Shown: positions 10,301-19,598 of the stretch, piece by piece
Position numbering within the stretch: the stretch's first letter is position 1
Layout: each line of letters begins with the position of its first letter
Assembly (NCBI GenBank): GCA_030248215.1
Contig: JASANG010004073.1
Coordinates: forward strand, 248,001 to 312,000
Direction: 5' to 3'
DNA from: Enoplolaimus lenunculus
Taxonomy: Eukaryota; Nematoda; Enoplea; Enoplida; Thoracostomopsidae
DNA length: 64,000 nt
Notes under the pieces: model-generated
Database searches by the model: none
Told to the model about the DNA's origin: nothing
Seen by the model: only the letters and a program-made list of their open reading frames with translations
Made by a program: the position numbers and the translations under genes

Positions 10301-13300
10301 CCAAGCTTGAAATTAGAGGTCTTGGGATACAATCTTATTGGCCCATGTTACTCTAGGCGTCCAGGTTTCTGGTGGGTCTACAAAAGAGTAGGTTTAGATT
10401 CGAGATTACATTTTTTTTGCTTAGACTTGGGCTTAGGCTTAGGAATTCACTATTGCAACGCTTAGGCTGAGGCTTAGGCTTAGGAATTCATTTTTGCAAC
10501 GCTTAGGCTTAGGCTTAGGAATACGCTTAAAATCTACTGTGTTACGCCCTTTAAAGTAACATTGGCCATCTTGTTGATGACGGTGATACCAATTAATTTC
10601 CTGTCTGTCAATGATTACCAACGAAGATTTTAACCAAACAAAACAGATAAAATAGAAAATATTCATGTGAGAAAAGATAAAATAGAAAATATTCATGTGA
10701 GAAAAAGATAAAATAGAAAATATTCATGTGAGAAAAAGATAAAATAGAAAATATTCATGTGAGAAAAAGATAAAATAGAAAATATTCATGTGAGAAAAAG
10801 ATAAAATAGAAAATATTCATGTGAGAAAAAGATAAAATAGAAAATATTCATGTGAGAAAATATTAATAAATCAACTTTACTTCATTCGATAGAGATCGCT
10901 TGGACATCGGGTACCAACAAACCTCGCTTTATAATCGTTCATAATTAAATTGACATATTTAATCACATCGGCGTCTAAATCAAAATCATCCAGCGATCGG
11001 CAACTGATTTGACCGGTGAACGTTTGTGAATGAACCAACCGGTTGTTTTGATGTTCGCCGCCGCCACGTTCACTTGGAGTCAGCGACGATTTCGGCGAGA
11101 TCAAAGACTTGTCGGTACGCTTAAACAGCATATATAATGTTAAACAGGTTTTTTTCTCGCTCGCAAAAATACTTTACCCAAAATTTTGGCTTTTCAGAAT
11201 AAAACTTTGGATTTACGCCCTCATTCTGCAAGGTTTTTATTTGTTTAAAACAGGGAAAACATTTCGATTTGTCGGCAATAAAAACAAACTGTTTGAGTGT
11301 GGCGATACACCTGACCGGAAGTTCAACACAACCGAAGAGCAACCCGACCGGTTTACCGGTTCCATGCTCGTCCCAAAGTGTACCTGAGTCAAAACACAAC
11401 TATGACTACGGCCAACGTCTTGGCTCCACGCTTTCGAAAGGACCATTTTCGTCTTTGGAACGTCTAAGCTGCCTTCGAGACGAACGATTTCTTCGTTTAC
11501 ACCCTGGAGTTCGGCGACAATTTGCCCGAGTTCTGCCAGATCGTGACTCGACACTGAGTATCGATCGGGTTCAATTTTGTCGGCGTTCGCTGTTAAAATT
11601 TCAAAAATATTGCAAAAAAATACGAAATTTGATAAAATTTGACAAAATCATTACAAACAGTGGCCAATGTAAAGATCAGGGGCGGAACGTTTTTCTGTCG
11701 GATTGCAATAGAGTAAGCTTAAAAGCTTTAGACGAATTTTTTCGCTTGGCTTAGGCATAGGCTTAGGCTTTTAGGGTTAGGCTTAAGAATATGCTCATTC
11801 CTACGCTTAGGCTTTAGGTTTAGGCTTAGGCTTAGGAATATGCTCATTCCTACGCTTAGGCTTAGGTTTAGGCTTAGGCTTAGGAATATGCTCATTCCTA
11901 CGCTTAGGCTTAGGTTTATAGGCTTAGGCTTAGGAATATGCTCATTCCTGCGCTTAGGCTTAGGTTTAGGCTTAGGCTTAGAAATCTGCTCATTCCTACG
12001 TTTAGACATAGGCTTAGGCTTAATGCTCATTCCTACGTTTAGGCCTAGGGCTTTGGCATATCCTCATTCCTACGTTTAGGTTTAGTCAGGCTTAGAAATG
12101 TGCTTATAATAGTGTTCCACCCCTGTTCTTTACATTGGCTCAAACATTTAAAGAAATTTAATAATGCCTTCAAACACTTCTTCAGTTTGAAAATTTCTTG
12201 GCTCTTGGAGCCAGTTTATTTTCATCATTTTAGGTTAATGCTTAAACTAGGCTCAGATTTTTAGGCTTGTCCATACGTGTGGCTAAAGTTTAGGCTATTA
12301 GCGTAGATAAGCTAAATTTAAGCCGGAGCCTAAAAATATCAACATAAAGACGAAGTCGAATTTGTGAGCATATTTTGCCGGCGCATACGAGCAGTCCAAT
12401 CAGGCAGGAGGGGGGATGACGTCTGGCTACACTTTTGCTCGACACCCCCCTCCGCGAAAAGGGCCCATGTAAAGAACAGGGCCGGATCGTTTTTCGGCGC
12501 GACTCTAATAGAGTCAGTTTAAGCTTTAGACAAACTTTTTTGCTTACGCTTAGCCAAGGCTTAGGCTTAGGAATAGGCTCACCCTTACGCTTAGGCTTAG
12601 GCGTAGGCTTAAAAATATGCTTATACAACTGTTCCGGTCCTGTTATATACATGGGCCGCGAACAGTGTTGGTCTCACTGCGAAATTAAATCAAAATTACC
12701 ACATATGCAGCCTATAAAGCTGACTAAGTATACAATTATACTTGTTTTGACTAGAAAGGGTGCCGCCCATTCGACGGTTGTTTTTCTAAACGCATCTGCA
12801 GTTCCATGCACTGACGATAGCATATTTTCAACGTTTTGACCAAATGTAAAAAATTGTTCGGCAGCCATTTCTGAAAACAAAACAAAAAATCTAAAAAAAT
12901 CACTTTTGATAAAGCAGCTGATAAATTGAAATTTCAATTCTTCTTAATTATAACAAAAGTGGTTAATCGCTAACAAGAGTATGCAACTGGGTACATTCTG
13001 TGTAGACAAAAATGTACCCGGCCCGCGTTGCGTTTTTGCCCTCACCTCCTTTATTTAGAGGAGGAGTACAGCCGGTGCGAGCCGTGGCACTTTATGTATG
13101 CGGTGTCAAACATGGTTCCTTTATAGTTTACTTTAGGTATATTCATGAGATAGCGACCCCCTCTAAACAAGGGGGGGTCGACAAAAATGAAATTGTGGGC
13201 GATGGGACAATTTGTACTGAGCGGACAAACTATCGGAGCTTTCGAACATCGTTCTTGTTAAAGCGATCATCCACTCTTGGCACCATACACATTTTAGAGT

Positions 13301-16300
13301 GCGAAAATGAAAAATTGTTGAGCGTGGGAAAATTTTACTGAGCGTGAGAAAGTTGTCGAGCTTGTGAATATTGTTCACTGTGGGAAAATAAAATAACCTA
13401 CGCGGGCGTGTAGCTAGAGCAAGAGTTTCACACACTTGTCATGATCCACTCTTGATTATAGTGATCAATACTATAAAGTCCCAACTCAAAGCGTTTAGTT
13501 TCCGGCAAAAATTGTTGTACTATGAGTAACCAATCGGCTTACAACCGGGGTTCAAATCCTAGCTCGAAACGTGGAAAATCCATCATCAGTATTGCTGTGA
13601 TAGATGCTATACACATTTGAGAATACAAGCAAACAGCCGCTGTTTACCGTTAAACTTAACAGCTTTCATGCGTTCACGTAAATTGGCAAATATCACACCG
13701 TACATTGCAAACATAATTGCACACGGAATATAAAACGCAAACAGTGACCCGTATAACATAAAATATGAGTTATTAATTGCACATTCAAGTCTTTGGTTAA
13801 TATTTGCTGCAAACCCAATTGCCAATCGGTCAAAAGTGCCGTTTGAACGAACCAGCTCAATTTTTGGAGACATGCTGGTTAGCAACAAATTAGTTCTTTT
13901 TGAATAGGCTGCAGTCGATTTAGAAGCATTTGTGCGAAAATTAAATTTTAAATTATTCGAATCTAAGTAGTAGGTTTTAGGATCTCGGTCAAAAATTAAA
14001 ACCAACGGAAACGCGACAAGAAAGCTGATAAACCATGACGCGAAGATGTAGCCAAACGTCCATATCCGGTGGTTCCGGCCGCGGTATTTGAAATGTCGAA
14101 TCACTGCGCAGTATCTGAAATGGTTACGATATCCGGCTAATGTTTGAAAGTTCTGTGTTCGAACGGTGACAGCAATTAGGTTGAGTGTAGATTTAGACTA
14201 ATTTTTAGGTTTAGTCTTAAAACGTATTTGTTGTTAAATCTTAATTGGTTCAAAGTTTTTCAGTATACATCCATTGTTCTGCGAAGCGAAACTCCGAGCG
14301 AAGCTCGGAGTTTCGCGAAGCATTTTATGTTATGTACTTGGGGGTCGAAAGGTGGATGTCCGTCCGTCCGTCTGTGCGTCCGTCCGCCCGTCCGTCTGTC
14401 CGTCTGTCCGTCTGTCCGTCTGTCCGTCCGAAAAGAATCTCAGGAAGGGCTGAGCCGATTTTGATAAACTTTTTTTGTTTCAAAGCCAATTATCCTGGGG
14501 TGTTAACCTCGCATTGGGGTTTCAAAATTTTAAGCCGTTTACTAGCTACAGGCTAATTTGCATAATTAAGCCTAAATTAGGATTTTCCCCAATATTTCAC
14601 TAATTATTACAGTTAGAAGCAATCTAATTTTAGCATTAAAGGGTTTTTGGGTGCGAGAAATCTGTGTAAACTGTTTACAAATCGCCAAAACGAATAATTG
14701 AGCATTTAGCTAATAGATAATTTGCATATTAGCATAGTTTATAAGCCTAAATTAGGACTTTTTACAATATTTCACTAATTATTAAGTTTAAAAGCAATAT
14801 AAGTTAAGCACTAAAGGATGATTAGGTGCGAGGAATTTGAATAAATTGTTTACAAACATCCAAAACCGATAATTGAACAGTTAGCTAATAGCTAATTTGC
14901 ATATTAGCTTAATTGACAAGACCAAACTTGGACTTTTTAAATTTTTTCAATAATTATTAGGGTTTCCTGAAGGTTTTTGGTTGCGAGAAATCTGACTAAA
15001 TTGTTTACAAACCTCCAAAACTGATAATTGAAAAGTTAGCTAATAGCTAATTTGCATATTAGCTTAATGACAAGACAAAATTAAGCCTTTTTAAATTATT
15101 TCAATAATTATTACGGTTTACTGAAGGTTTTTTGGTGCGAGGAATCTAAATAAATTGTTTACAAACGTCTAAAATCGATAGTTGAGTAGATAGCAAATAG
15201 ATAATTTGCATATAAGCAGAATTGATAAGCCTAAATTAGGCGTTTTTACAAAGTTTCACTAATTATTAGGGTTACAAGCAATCTAATTTCAGCAATAATG
15301 GGTTTTCGGGTGCGAAGAATCTGAATAAATTGTCTATAAACCTTTAAAAGCGATTATCGATTAGTTAGCTAATAGATAATTTGCATATTTGCTTAGTTGA
15401 CGAGACAAAATTAGGAGTTTTTAAATTATTCCAAAAATTCTTAGGGTGGCTGAAGGGTTTTTGGGTGCGATGAATCTGAGGAAATTGCTTACAAACGTCC
15501 AAAACCAATAAATGAACAGTTAGCTAACAACTAATTTGCATATTACCTTAATTGCTTACGTGTGTTCGAGCTTCGCTCAATAAATGTAGTCCCACTACGA
15601 CTGGTGTAACCTAGCCTTCCAACTGCTTTTGTAGTTGACTATATGTCGATACGTAGGTAGCCGGCTAGTAGGCTTTAGGCTTAGGCTTAGGTTTAGGCTT
15701 AGGCTTAGGCTTATGCTTAGGCTTAGGCTATACTGCATAAATGCTTCATTTTAGCAATACATACGGACAATCATGTCTCACACGCTTACAGATGCGAAGT
15801 ACGGCTATGAAAATAGTCATTAAAGATTTACCTGTTTTAAGTAAATCGTAATCTTACGTACCTGTCAATGCTGATAACCATTAAATGTACAATGGACGAT
15901 GTACTCGCCAAAACGTCCCCAAATATAAACATTGAACAGTAAAATGTCGGCAAACGCCATTGCAAACTGCTGTACTGAAATTCGCATAAAATACAAAATT
16001 ATTCAATTGTTTTCTAATTCATTTTTTACCGGGGGGACTCTACCTGGGCGGAGTTAGGGCAAGAAGGCTAACAGGTTGCGATACAGCCCCACCACCTCGG
16101 GATTGGCGCCTGTTTACTTATCCTGCTGAATAAAATTGCAAAAAATATTCGATTTATAAGCAATAGTGCATGATGCAACAGTATGCAACTCTTGAAGTTC
16201 CGCATGGTACAAAATGTTACACAACACGCGTTGCGTTTTTGTCCGACCTTACTTATTTAGAGGCGGAACAACCTGCGCGACCCATGGCACTTTATGTATC

Positions 16301-17003
16301 TGGCAACAAAAACGCTTCGTGTATGGTCTGCTTTAATGTTATCGCATGTGACAGCGAATATCTCTCTGAATAAGGAGGGTCGGCCAAAACGCAACGCCTG
16401 TTGGCAGATTTGTAACATGCGGAACCCCAAGAGTCGAACACTCTTGTCTCGTGCACTCTTGATGTAAACGAATAATGATTGTTTTAATTTCCTCGCCACA
16501 ATTATACGAAAAGGGTGTCATGAACGCCCAATCACCCATTCCCCGGATCCGCCTTCGCTAAAAAGGAATAGATTTAAGCTCACTTTAGCTATCAAATATA
16601 CGCTTTCCGCGATCTATCGCTCACAAATAAGTCTAAGCCTAAGCCTAACGAACCGGCCTAAAACCTGTGCCATCTCTGGCGGTTTGCGAGAATACGAGAC
16701 GACCCTAAACGTAACGTTAAAATGGTATTTTAGGTAAAAATGACTTACCATTAAATATATTGAAAACGGCATAACAACCAGACCAACCAGAGAATCCGCT
16801 ACTGCAAGGCTGACTAACACCCAATTAGTGGCCGTTTTAAGGCGTGGATCGTGAACAACAGCGGCAACAACGAGTAAATTGTCAAAAACTGTAAGTATTG
16901 CTAATATTACTAGTACAAGGTACGCTGGTTGACCATGGGTTGCGGACTCGAGTTGAATCGTTTCAGACGACGTGTTACGAGGTATTGGCATTTGATTATA
17001 CAT
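6919..17003 (-). CDS. Aminergic class A GPCR (alpha2-adrenergic/dopamine D2-like branch), 7 exons, 571 aa
   Basis: Plasma-membrane receptor expected to bind a biogenic amine and signal through a G protein. Joining seven exons (17003-16749, 15974-15862, 14114-13648, 11589-11384, 11119-10915, 9082-8996, 7301-6919) gives an open 1716-bp frame with matching phases. Visible: sequons at residues 10, 185, 214 and 237; TM1 ~27-50; LAVAD in TM2; Cys98 and Asp105 in TM3 exactly seven apart (3.25 and 3.32); DRY 122-124 across a splice junction; Trp150 in TM4; ECL2 Cys234; Pro253 in TM5; ICL3 of ~150 residues, typical of Gi-type D2/alpha2 receptors; KETRATK before TM6; CWLPFF 450-455; WFGYCNS and NPIIY 494-498; a Cys after TM7 for palmitoylation. 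The TM3 string TSSIVHL and the TM7 string WFGYCNS recall alpha2-adrenergic/octopamine receptors. Odd: ECL2 is ~75 residues, and TM5 has Gly/Ser/Ala at 5.42/5.43/5.46, so a catecholamine ligand is doubtful. The exon 5 donor and exon 6 acceptor are the least certain junctions; the receptor identity is firm. Confidence 0.85.
7452..8012. repeat. 36-bp tandem satellite in GPCR intron 6
   Basis: Unit about AAGCCAATAAGAGGCTCTCT plus GAGAGGCTCCTATTGT, best preserved at 7512-7890 and degrading on both sides. Because 36 is a multiple of three, both strands stay open and give repetitive peptides, which I do not take as coding. Confidence 0.9.
8021..8141. mobile_element. Group F palindromic MITE, half copy
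   Basis: Right half only, with TTATTAACTCAGAAATAACC and the end AATTTACAGTG. Confidence 0.65.
8230..8387. mobile_element. Group L element, eroded
   Basis: Contains the family phrases GGGGGGCTAAATTTTTTAGA and GGGCTGCACCCACC; joins directly to the group A element at 8389. Confidence 0.5.
8389..8980 (-). mobile_element. Group A MITE with a 54-bp higher-order telomere-like array
   Basis: Ends GGCCAATGTAAAGAACAGGG and TGATCTTTACATGGGCC. The interior is about six copies of a 54-bp unit, each made of variant CCTAAG hexamers plus CGTAAGAATGAGCATATTC. It lies in GPCR intron 6, its end 15 bp from the exon 6 donor. No target duplication is visible. The array produces open but repetitive frames on both strands. 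Confidence 0.9.
8996..9082 (-). CDS. GPCR exon 6: pre-TM6 and start of TM6
   Basis: Small 87-bp exon found by looking for the missing TM6 start: it encodes IMKLKSEQGNTIRKETRATK followed by LVTVVL and a split Gly codon that joins exon 7 (GVFLVCWLPFF). The KETRATK block matches the conserved cytoplasmic base of TM6 with Glu 6.30. Donor CTTG/GTAATC. The terminus of a group A MITE lies only about 15 bp beyond the donor. Confidence 0.75.
9223..9408 (-). mobile_element. Group B MITE
   Basis: Terminus TAACAATAGATTAAGCG, three short CCTAAG runs around GCAAAAATGTGTTCC, then CCACCAGAAACATGGACGCC and AAAGTAACATGGGCC. Flanks ATTTTCGG/ATTTTCAG. Confidence 0.78.
9478..10010. mobile_element. Group Q palindromic MITE, split by a group D insertion
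   Basis: Ends GGGTTTCCGAAAACTTACTT and AAGTAAGTTTTCGGAAACCC are exact inverted repeats. The D element at 9699-9969 sits inside. Confidence 0.82.
9699..9969 (+). mobile_element. Group D MITE (TTAA, tRNA-like), diverged subtype
   Basis: TTAACCCTTTCACTCATAGA to GTGATAAAGGGTTAA. The tRNA-like part keeps TAGCTCAGTGGTCATCG and GGGGATCGAATCTTACC. This subtype (GAGTATACTATGAGC near the end) matches the fragment at 35652. Confidence 0.8.
10020..10320 (+). mobile_element. Group D fragment interrupted by a group K element
   Basis: 10020-10092 matches the ACAAAATCTCCACAAGACGT part of D; 10248-10320 resumes with the tRNA-like half (GATTTGAACCCAAGC). The K element at 10093-10247 sits between. Confidence 0.65.
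10093..10247. mobile_element. Group K MITE (short, no array)
   Basis: TTAGGGTGGCTCTATACTTT to AGTATAGCGACACCCTAA; the interior contains CGTCCGGCGCCGTCCGTC once, the seed of the arrays seen in larger K copies. Confidence 0.78.
10340..10567 (+). mobile_element. Group B MITE
   Basis: GGCCCATGTTACTCTAGGCG to CTTTAAAGTAACATTGGCC, flanked by ATCTTATT/ATCTTGTT. Three blocks of TTAGGC units separated by GAATTCAYTWTTGCAACGC. Confidence 0.85.
10636..10862. repeat. 31-bp tandem array derived from a group D terminus
   Basis: About seven near-perfect copies of GATAAAATAGAAAATATTCA plus TGTGAGAAAAA. This is the sequence found just inside the right end of D elements (AATAGAAAATATTCATGTGA). It lies in GPCR intron 5 about 50 bp from exon 5. 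Confidence 0.88.
10915..11119 (-). CDS. GPCR exon 5: third intracellular loop, part 2
   Basis: Encodes RTDKSLISPKSSLTPSERGG and onward to LDDFDLDADVIKYVNLIMND, a Ser/Thr-rich then acidic loop segment. Acceptor TGTTTAAG (phase 0). The donor is chosen as GTTG/GTACCC (phase 1, end 10915) because it joins exon 6 in frame; GAG/GTTTGT eight bases earlier (end 10923) is a possible alternative. A 31-bp tandem array lies about 50 bp beyond the donor. Confidence 0.6.
11384..11589 (-). CDS. GPCR exon 4: third intracellular loop, part 1
   Basis: Exon of 206 bp after the acceptor TTTTAACAG (phase 1) with donor CAG/GTACAC (phase 0). It encodes a charged stretch (DKIEPDRYSVSSHDLAELGQ, then VAELQGVNEEIVRLEGSLD) with coiled-coil character, which suits a variable ICL3. 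Base composition is coding-like, with more G+C than the flanks. It could instead belong to a different transcript starting at 12868, whose exon has the same donor phase. Confidence 0.65.
11662..12140 (+). mobile_element. Group A MITE with long telomere-like array
   Basis: GGCCAATGTAAAGATCAGGG to GTTCTTTACATTGGCT, flanked by CAAACAGT/CAAACATT. The interior repeats TTAGG-type units and ATATGCTCATTCCTACGC as a ~60-bp higher-order unit. Confidence 0.87.
12462..12657 (+). mobile_element. Group C MITE
   Basis: GGCCCATGTAAAGAACAGGG followed by CCGGATCG, ending CCTGTTATATACATGGGCC; flanks GCGAAAAG/GCGAACAG. A few TTAGGC units inside. Confidence 0.84.
12700..12868 (-). CDS. Candidate first exon of an unidentified small membrane protein (inside GPCR intron 3)
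   Basis: A 56-codon frame beginning MAAEQFFTFGQNVENMLSSV, containing a hydrophobic segment (KTSIIVYLVSFIGCICG), and ending at TGTG/GTAATT (phase 1). A textbook acceptor (GTTTTGTTTTCAG) ends two bases before the ATG, which in nematodes is the usual look of a trans-splice or 5'-UTR acceptor. It lies on the receptor strand, in the intron between exons 3 and 4, and its phases (1 in, 1 out) would also let it be spliced into the receptor, although a hydrophobic segment in ICL3 makes little sense. I do not recognise the family. It could be an alternative first exon, a nested gene or a remnant. Confidence 0.4.
12954..13455. mobile_element. Group G element
   Basis: CAAAAGTGGTTAATCGCTAA, ACAAGAGTATGCAACTGGGT and GCGTTGCGTTTTTGCC near the left; GTTTCACACACTTGTCATGA and TCCACTCTTG on the right as inverted copies. 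The centre has an inner inverted repeat (CTTTATTTAGAGG and CTCTAAACAAGGG). Confidence 0.7.
13648..14114 (-). CDS. GPCR exon 3: DRY, TM4, long ECL2, TM5
   Basis: Begins after ATTTCAG with the base completing the DRY arginine (then YCAVIRHF). It encodes TM4 (IWTFGYIFASWFISFLVAF), an unusually long second extracellular loop carrying three sequons, the conserved ECL2 Cys, and TM5 (FAFYIPCAIMF). The donor is placed at AACG/GTAAAC, phase 1; the frame continues past it into a copy of the interspersed 40-bp motif family, which supports ending the exon here. Confidence 0.8.
14281..15600. repeat. Composite repeat with 154-177 bp tandem units and (GTCC)n
   Basis: Opens with a perfect palindrome around ACTCCGAGCGAAGCTCGGAG, then a GTCCGTCY microsatellite (14355-14428) and GGGCTGAGCCGATTTTGATA. 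Seven TAATTTGCATA marks at ~14552, 14718, 14894, 15050, 15203, 15380 and 15533 show a diverged tandem array with alternating unit lengths. It ends near TTCGAGCTTCGCTC. It fills most of GPCR intron 2. No coding. Confidence 0.8.
15668..15731 (+). repeat. Bare TTAGGC telomere-like array
   Basis: About ten TTAGGC units with a few variants and no recognisable group A, B or C ends; probably the core of an eroded element. Confidence 0.75.
15862..15974 (-). CDS. GPCR exon 2: TM3
   Basis: Exon of 113 bp between a TTTCAG acceptor and a GTACGT donor. It encodes WRLPTFYC and FGDVLASTSSIVHLMVISID plus two bases of the DRY arginine. The Asp of GDVL is position 3.32, the amine counter-ion. Acceptor phase 0, donor phase 2, matching its neighbours. 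Confidence 0.85.
16161..16461. mobile_element. Group G element
   Basis: CAATAGTGCATGATGCAACA at the left and CACTCTTGTCTCGTGCACTC at the right are inverted; the centre has GCGTTGCGTTTTTG and CAAAACGCAACGC. GPCR intron 1. Confidence 0.72.
16749..17003 (-). CDS. GPCR exon 1: N-terminus, TM1, TM2
   Basis: Eighty-five codons starting at ATG (MYNQMPIP) and ending in ..FSIYLM before a GTAAGT donor, phase 0. It holds a short extracellular N-terminus with one N-T-S sequon, TM1 and TM2 with LAVAD (Asp 2.50). TM1 reads DNLLVV where most family members have GNxLV. A second in-frame Met lies at residue 5. Upstream 17004-17440 is AT-rich with no clear further exon, so an upstream non-coding exon cannot be excluded. 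Confidence 0.85.
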
Positions 17004-17950
17004 TTATCAAAAGTTAATTTAAAAAATATATTTAATGTTAAGTAAATTTAAAAATATAATTAATTTGAATTAAAAATTGTAATTTTATTTAATTTAATTT
17101 GATTTCAATTCAAATTGTAACTTTAATAGTTAATGTTATTATTTAGTTAAAATTTTAATTTTAAATTAAAACCTTTATTAATTTATATTATATTTTTTTG
17201 TTAAAATTTTAATTTCAGTTAATTTTTTTTGTTACAATAATGTTTATGTTTGCGTTATGATTTCTACTGAATACACTGAAATGCAGATAGTTTTCTGAAC
17301 AATTAATAAAATTTCAAGTGAGCATAATTTTTAAAACTCTTGCAATTTGTAATTTTTAAATTTATATTTTTTCTTATTTAAAATGTAACTTTACTCGCAA
17401 GCCTACTGACGTAACAACTGTTGTCTTTAGTTGGGTTGCTAAAATTTCAGATGGCACAAATATCAGCGTTCGTTGCGTTTTTGCCATGCCACAGTCCTTG
17501 GGGAGAGGGTCGATTTCAGGGTATCACAAGTTTAGCTTCCAGTCAACGCCTATTAGAATATTAGACGGTCTCATCGCTTTGCGGAAATCACATAACCTAT
17601 AAACATACAACTAAAACGTTACGCGTGCTGGATACAAACTTTTCTACACAAAATGGGCGTTGGGAAAAGGTACATCTGAGACTAAGCCTAAACCTACAAC
17701 ACTTTTGCCTAAACCTAAGCCTTAACCTAAGATATTTGGAAAAAATTGTTCAAAAGCGTAGTTTTCTATGAATAGTATCAATTTTCTTGTTTTTATAAAA
17801 GATATATTTTGTGGTATTCTGTGTATTTGTTTACTGTTCGTCAGCTGTCGTTTGAAATAGTTTTTTTCATGTCAAATAGAAAAGAATTAATTAATTTATT
17901 CTGGTGAAATTAAATTTTGAAATAATAAAATATTTCTCGGTTGTACATAT
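17004..17950. other. AT-rich upstream region of the GPCR; no gene seen
   Basis: 17004-17400 is mostly A/T with runs of AATTTAAT. I see no clear upstream exon or core promoter motif. 17455-17480 has a short group G-like GCGTTGCGTTTTTGCC; 17680-17745 has a few CCTAAG units. Confidence 0.4.
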
Positions 17951-18291
17951 GGCCAATGTTACCCTTTTGGCCCGTAACAGTAGATTAAGCGTATTCCTAT
18001 ATCGAAGCCTAAGCCTAAGCGTTGCCAAAGCGTGCTCCTAAGCCTAAGCATAAGCCTTAGCCTAAACCTAAGCCTAAACCTAAGCGTAAGCCTAAGCCTA
18101 AGCCTAAGTATAAGCCTAAGCCTAAGCCTAAGTATAAGCCTAAGCCTAAGCCTAACTCTAAGCCTAAACCTAAGCCGAAGCCAAAGCCTAAGGATAAGCT
18201 TAAGCTTAAGTAAAAAAATGTAAACTACAATCTAAACCTGTTGTTTTATAGACCCACCAGAAACCTGGAAGTCCCTAAAAGTATATACGCC
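17951..18291 (-). mobile_element. Group B MITE with long array
   Basis: GGCCAATGTTACCCTTTTGG and GTAACAGTAGATTAAGCG at the left, CCACCAGAAACCTGG at the right; flanks GTACATAT/GTACATTT. About 25 CCTAAG-type hexamers inside, many variant. Confidence 0.84.
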
Positions 18292-18655
18292 GTACATTTT
18301 AGCTGCTTAAAGATTAACATATGTTTAGTTACATCACTGGAATATGTGGTTTAGGTTTTGAAATTTTACTTTTTCCTTAGCTCTTCTAATCATTTCAGAA
18401 TTGTATATATAAATTTGAATTAATAGTTCCGCTTTTGTAAATATCTGAACCTCCGCTCTTGCATGTGTTGGGCTGGTTCAGCAGTCACACATTAACCAGT
18501 ATACAAGAGCTATAAACAGTGCGCAAAATTAGCTTCAAGGAGTATGCGAAAGCTTACGTCAGAGCGTGTAAGCATTAATCAAAACACTGTCGAAGCGAAC
18601 TTGTGTCACCTCCGATCTAAGCCCCTGCAAAATAAATCGAAACCGACATTTTGTA

Positions 18656-18872
18656 TTAACCCTTTCTTCGAGCTCCAGTGACTGGAGTGGGTGACGTATA
18701 CCATCACCACTCAGCTATAGGAGCTTGACGCTCGAGGGGGCTCTCACGTCTTGTGGTGATTTAGTTCTATGTATACGTATTGCAATTGTTAAACACGGTG
18801 CGATATACACTATTTAACGTATATACACTGCGCTGAGTTGCCTACAGGCAACTCAATGTGAGAAGGGGTTAA
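18656..18872 (-). mobile_element. Group D MITE, internally shortened
   Basis: TTAACCCTTTCTTCGAGCTC to CAATGTGAGAAGGGGTTAA. The outer part beyond the B box is deleted, while the A box region (CCACTCAGCTATAGG, read on the minus strand) is kept. Confidence 0.82.
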
Positions 18873-19296
18873 CGTTGAATACTAAAATGGCATTCGGCTC
18901 ATTACAAATTTTGAATATACTTCGAGCGACCTGCTAATTTTAGAAATTTTAAGTCAAAACAAACGTAGGTGTTCCATATTCTTAAAATTTGAATATTTTT
19001 TAGTTTTGAAACCTTGAGGCTATTGACACTAATTAAGCCTAGCGAAACAGTATGTTTGAGCATTTCATATTTCGGAATCGTTATTTTGGGCGTTAAAATC
19101 AATAATCCGGTTCACCGTTTTACTATTAAATTATTCCAACTTGAAATGGTTGAAATATAATTGAAATTGAAAAAAATTTGCTAAAATGTTAAACTAAAGC
19201 TTGAATTTATCAAAACTCGATTGTTTTACGTAATTTATTGTTGTTAAAGTAACGTTTTGTGTAAGTTTTTAAATTCGAAAGAAACAAAATTGAAAC

Positions 19297-19598
19297 TAAA
19301 GCCCTACTCACACGTGCAAATTTTTGCAGCAAAAATTTGCACGTGCAACTTGGATGTGCCAGTTTGGTCACAGAACAGCTATGAAGTTCTTGCAGCTGCA
19401 AATTATTCACTGGAATTTATGCTATTTAATATAATTCGCACCTGAGAACGCAGTTGCAAGTCGCATAAATTTATTGCAACTGCCGTTTGATTGGTCAATC
19501 AGAATGTTCCTTTAAAAATACTTGCAGGTGCAAGTATTTCGTCCAAGTTGCAGCGGCGAGTACTCTCTGCAAAAACTTGCACGTGTGAATGGGGCTTA
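19297..19598. mobile_element. Group I palindromic MITE
   Basis: TAAAGCCCTACTCACACGTG to CACGTGTGAATGGGGCTTA with internal repeats of TTGCAGCTGCAA. The interior includes GCCGTTTGATTGGTCAATC. Confidence 0.82.

Noticed and set aside
11269-11754. A 161-codon plus-strand frame
   Set aside because: Antisense shadow of receptor exon 4 running into a group A MITE.
14228-14556. Frames with VRPSVRPSV repeats
   Set aside because: Translation of the GTCC microsatellite.
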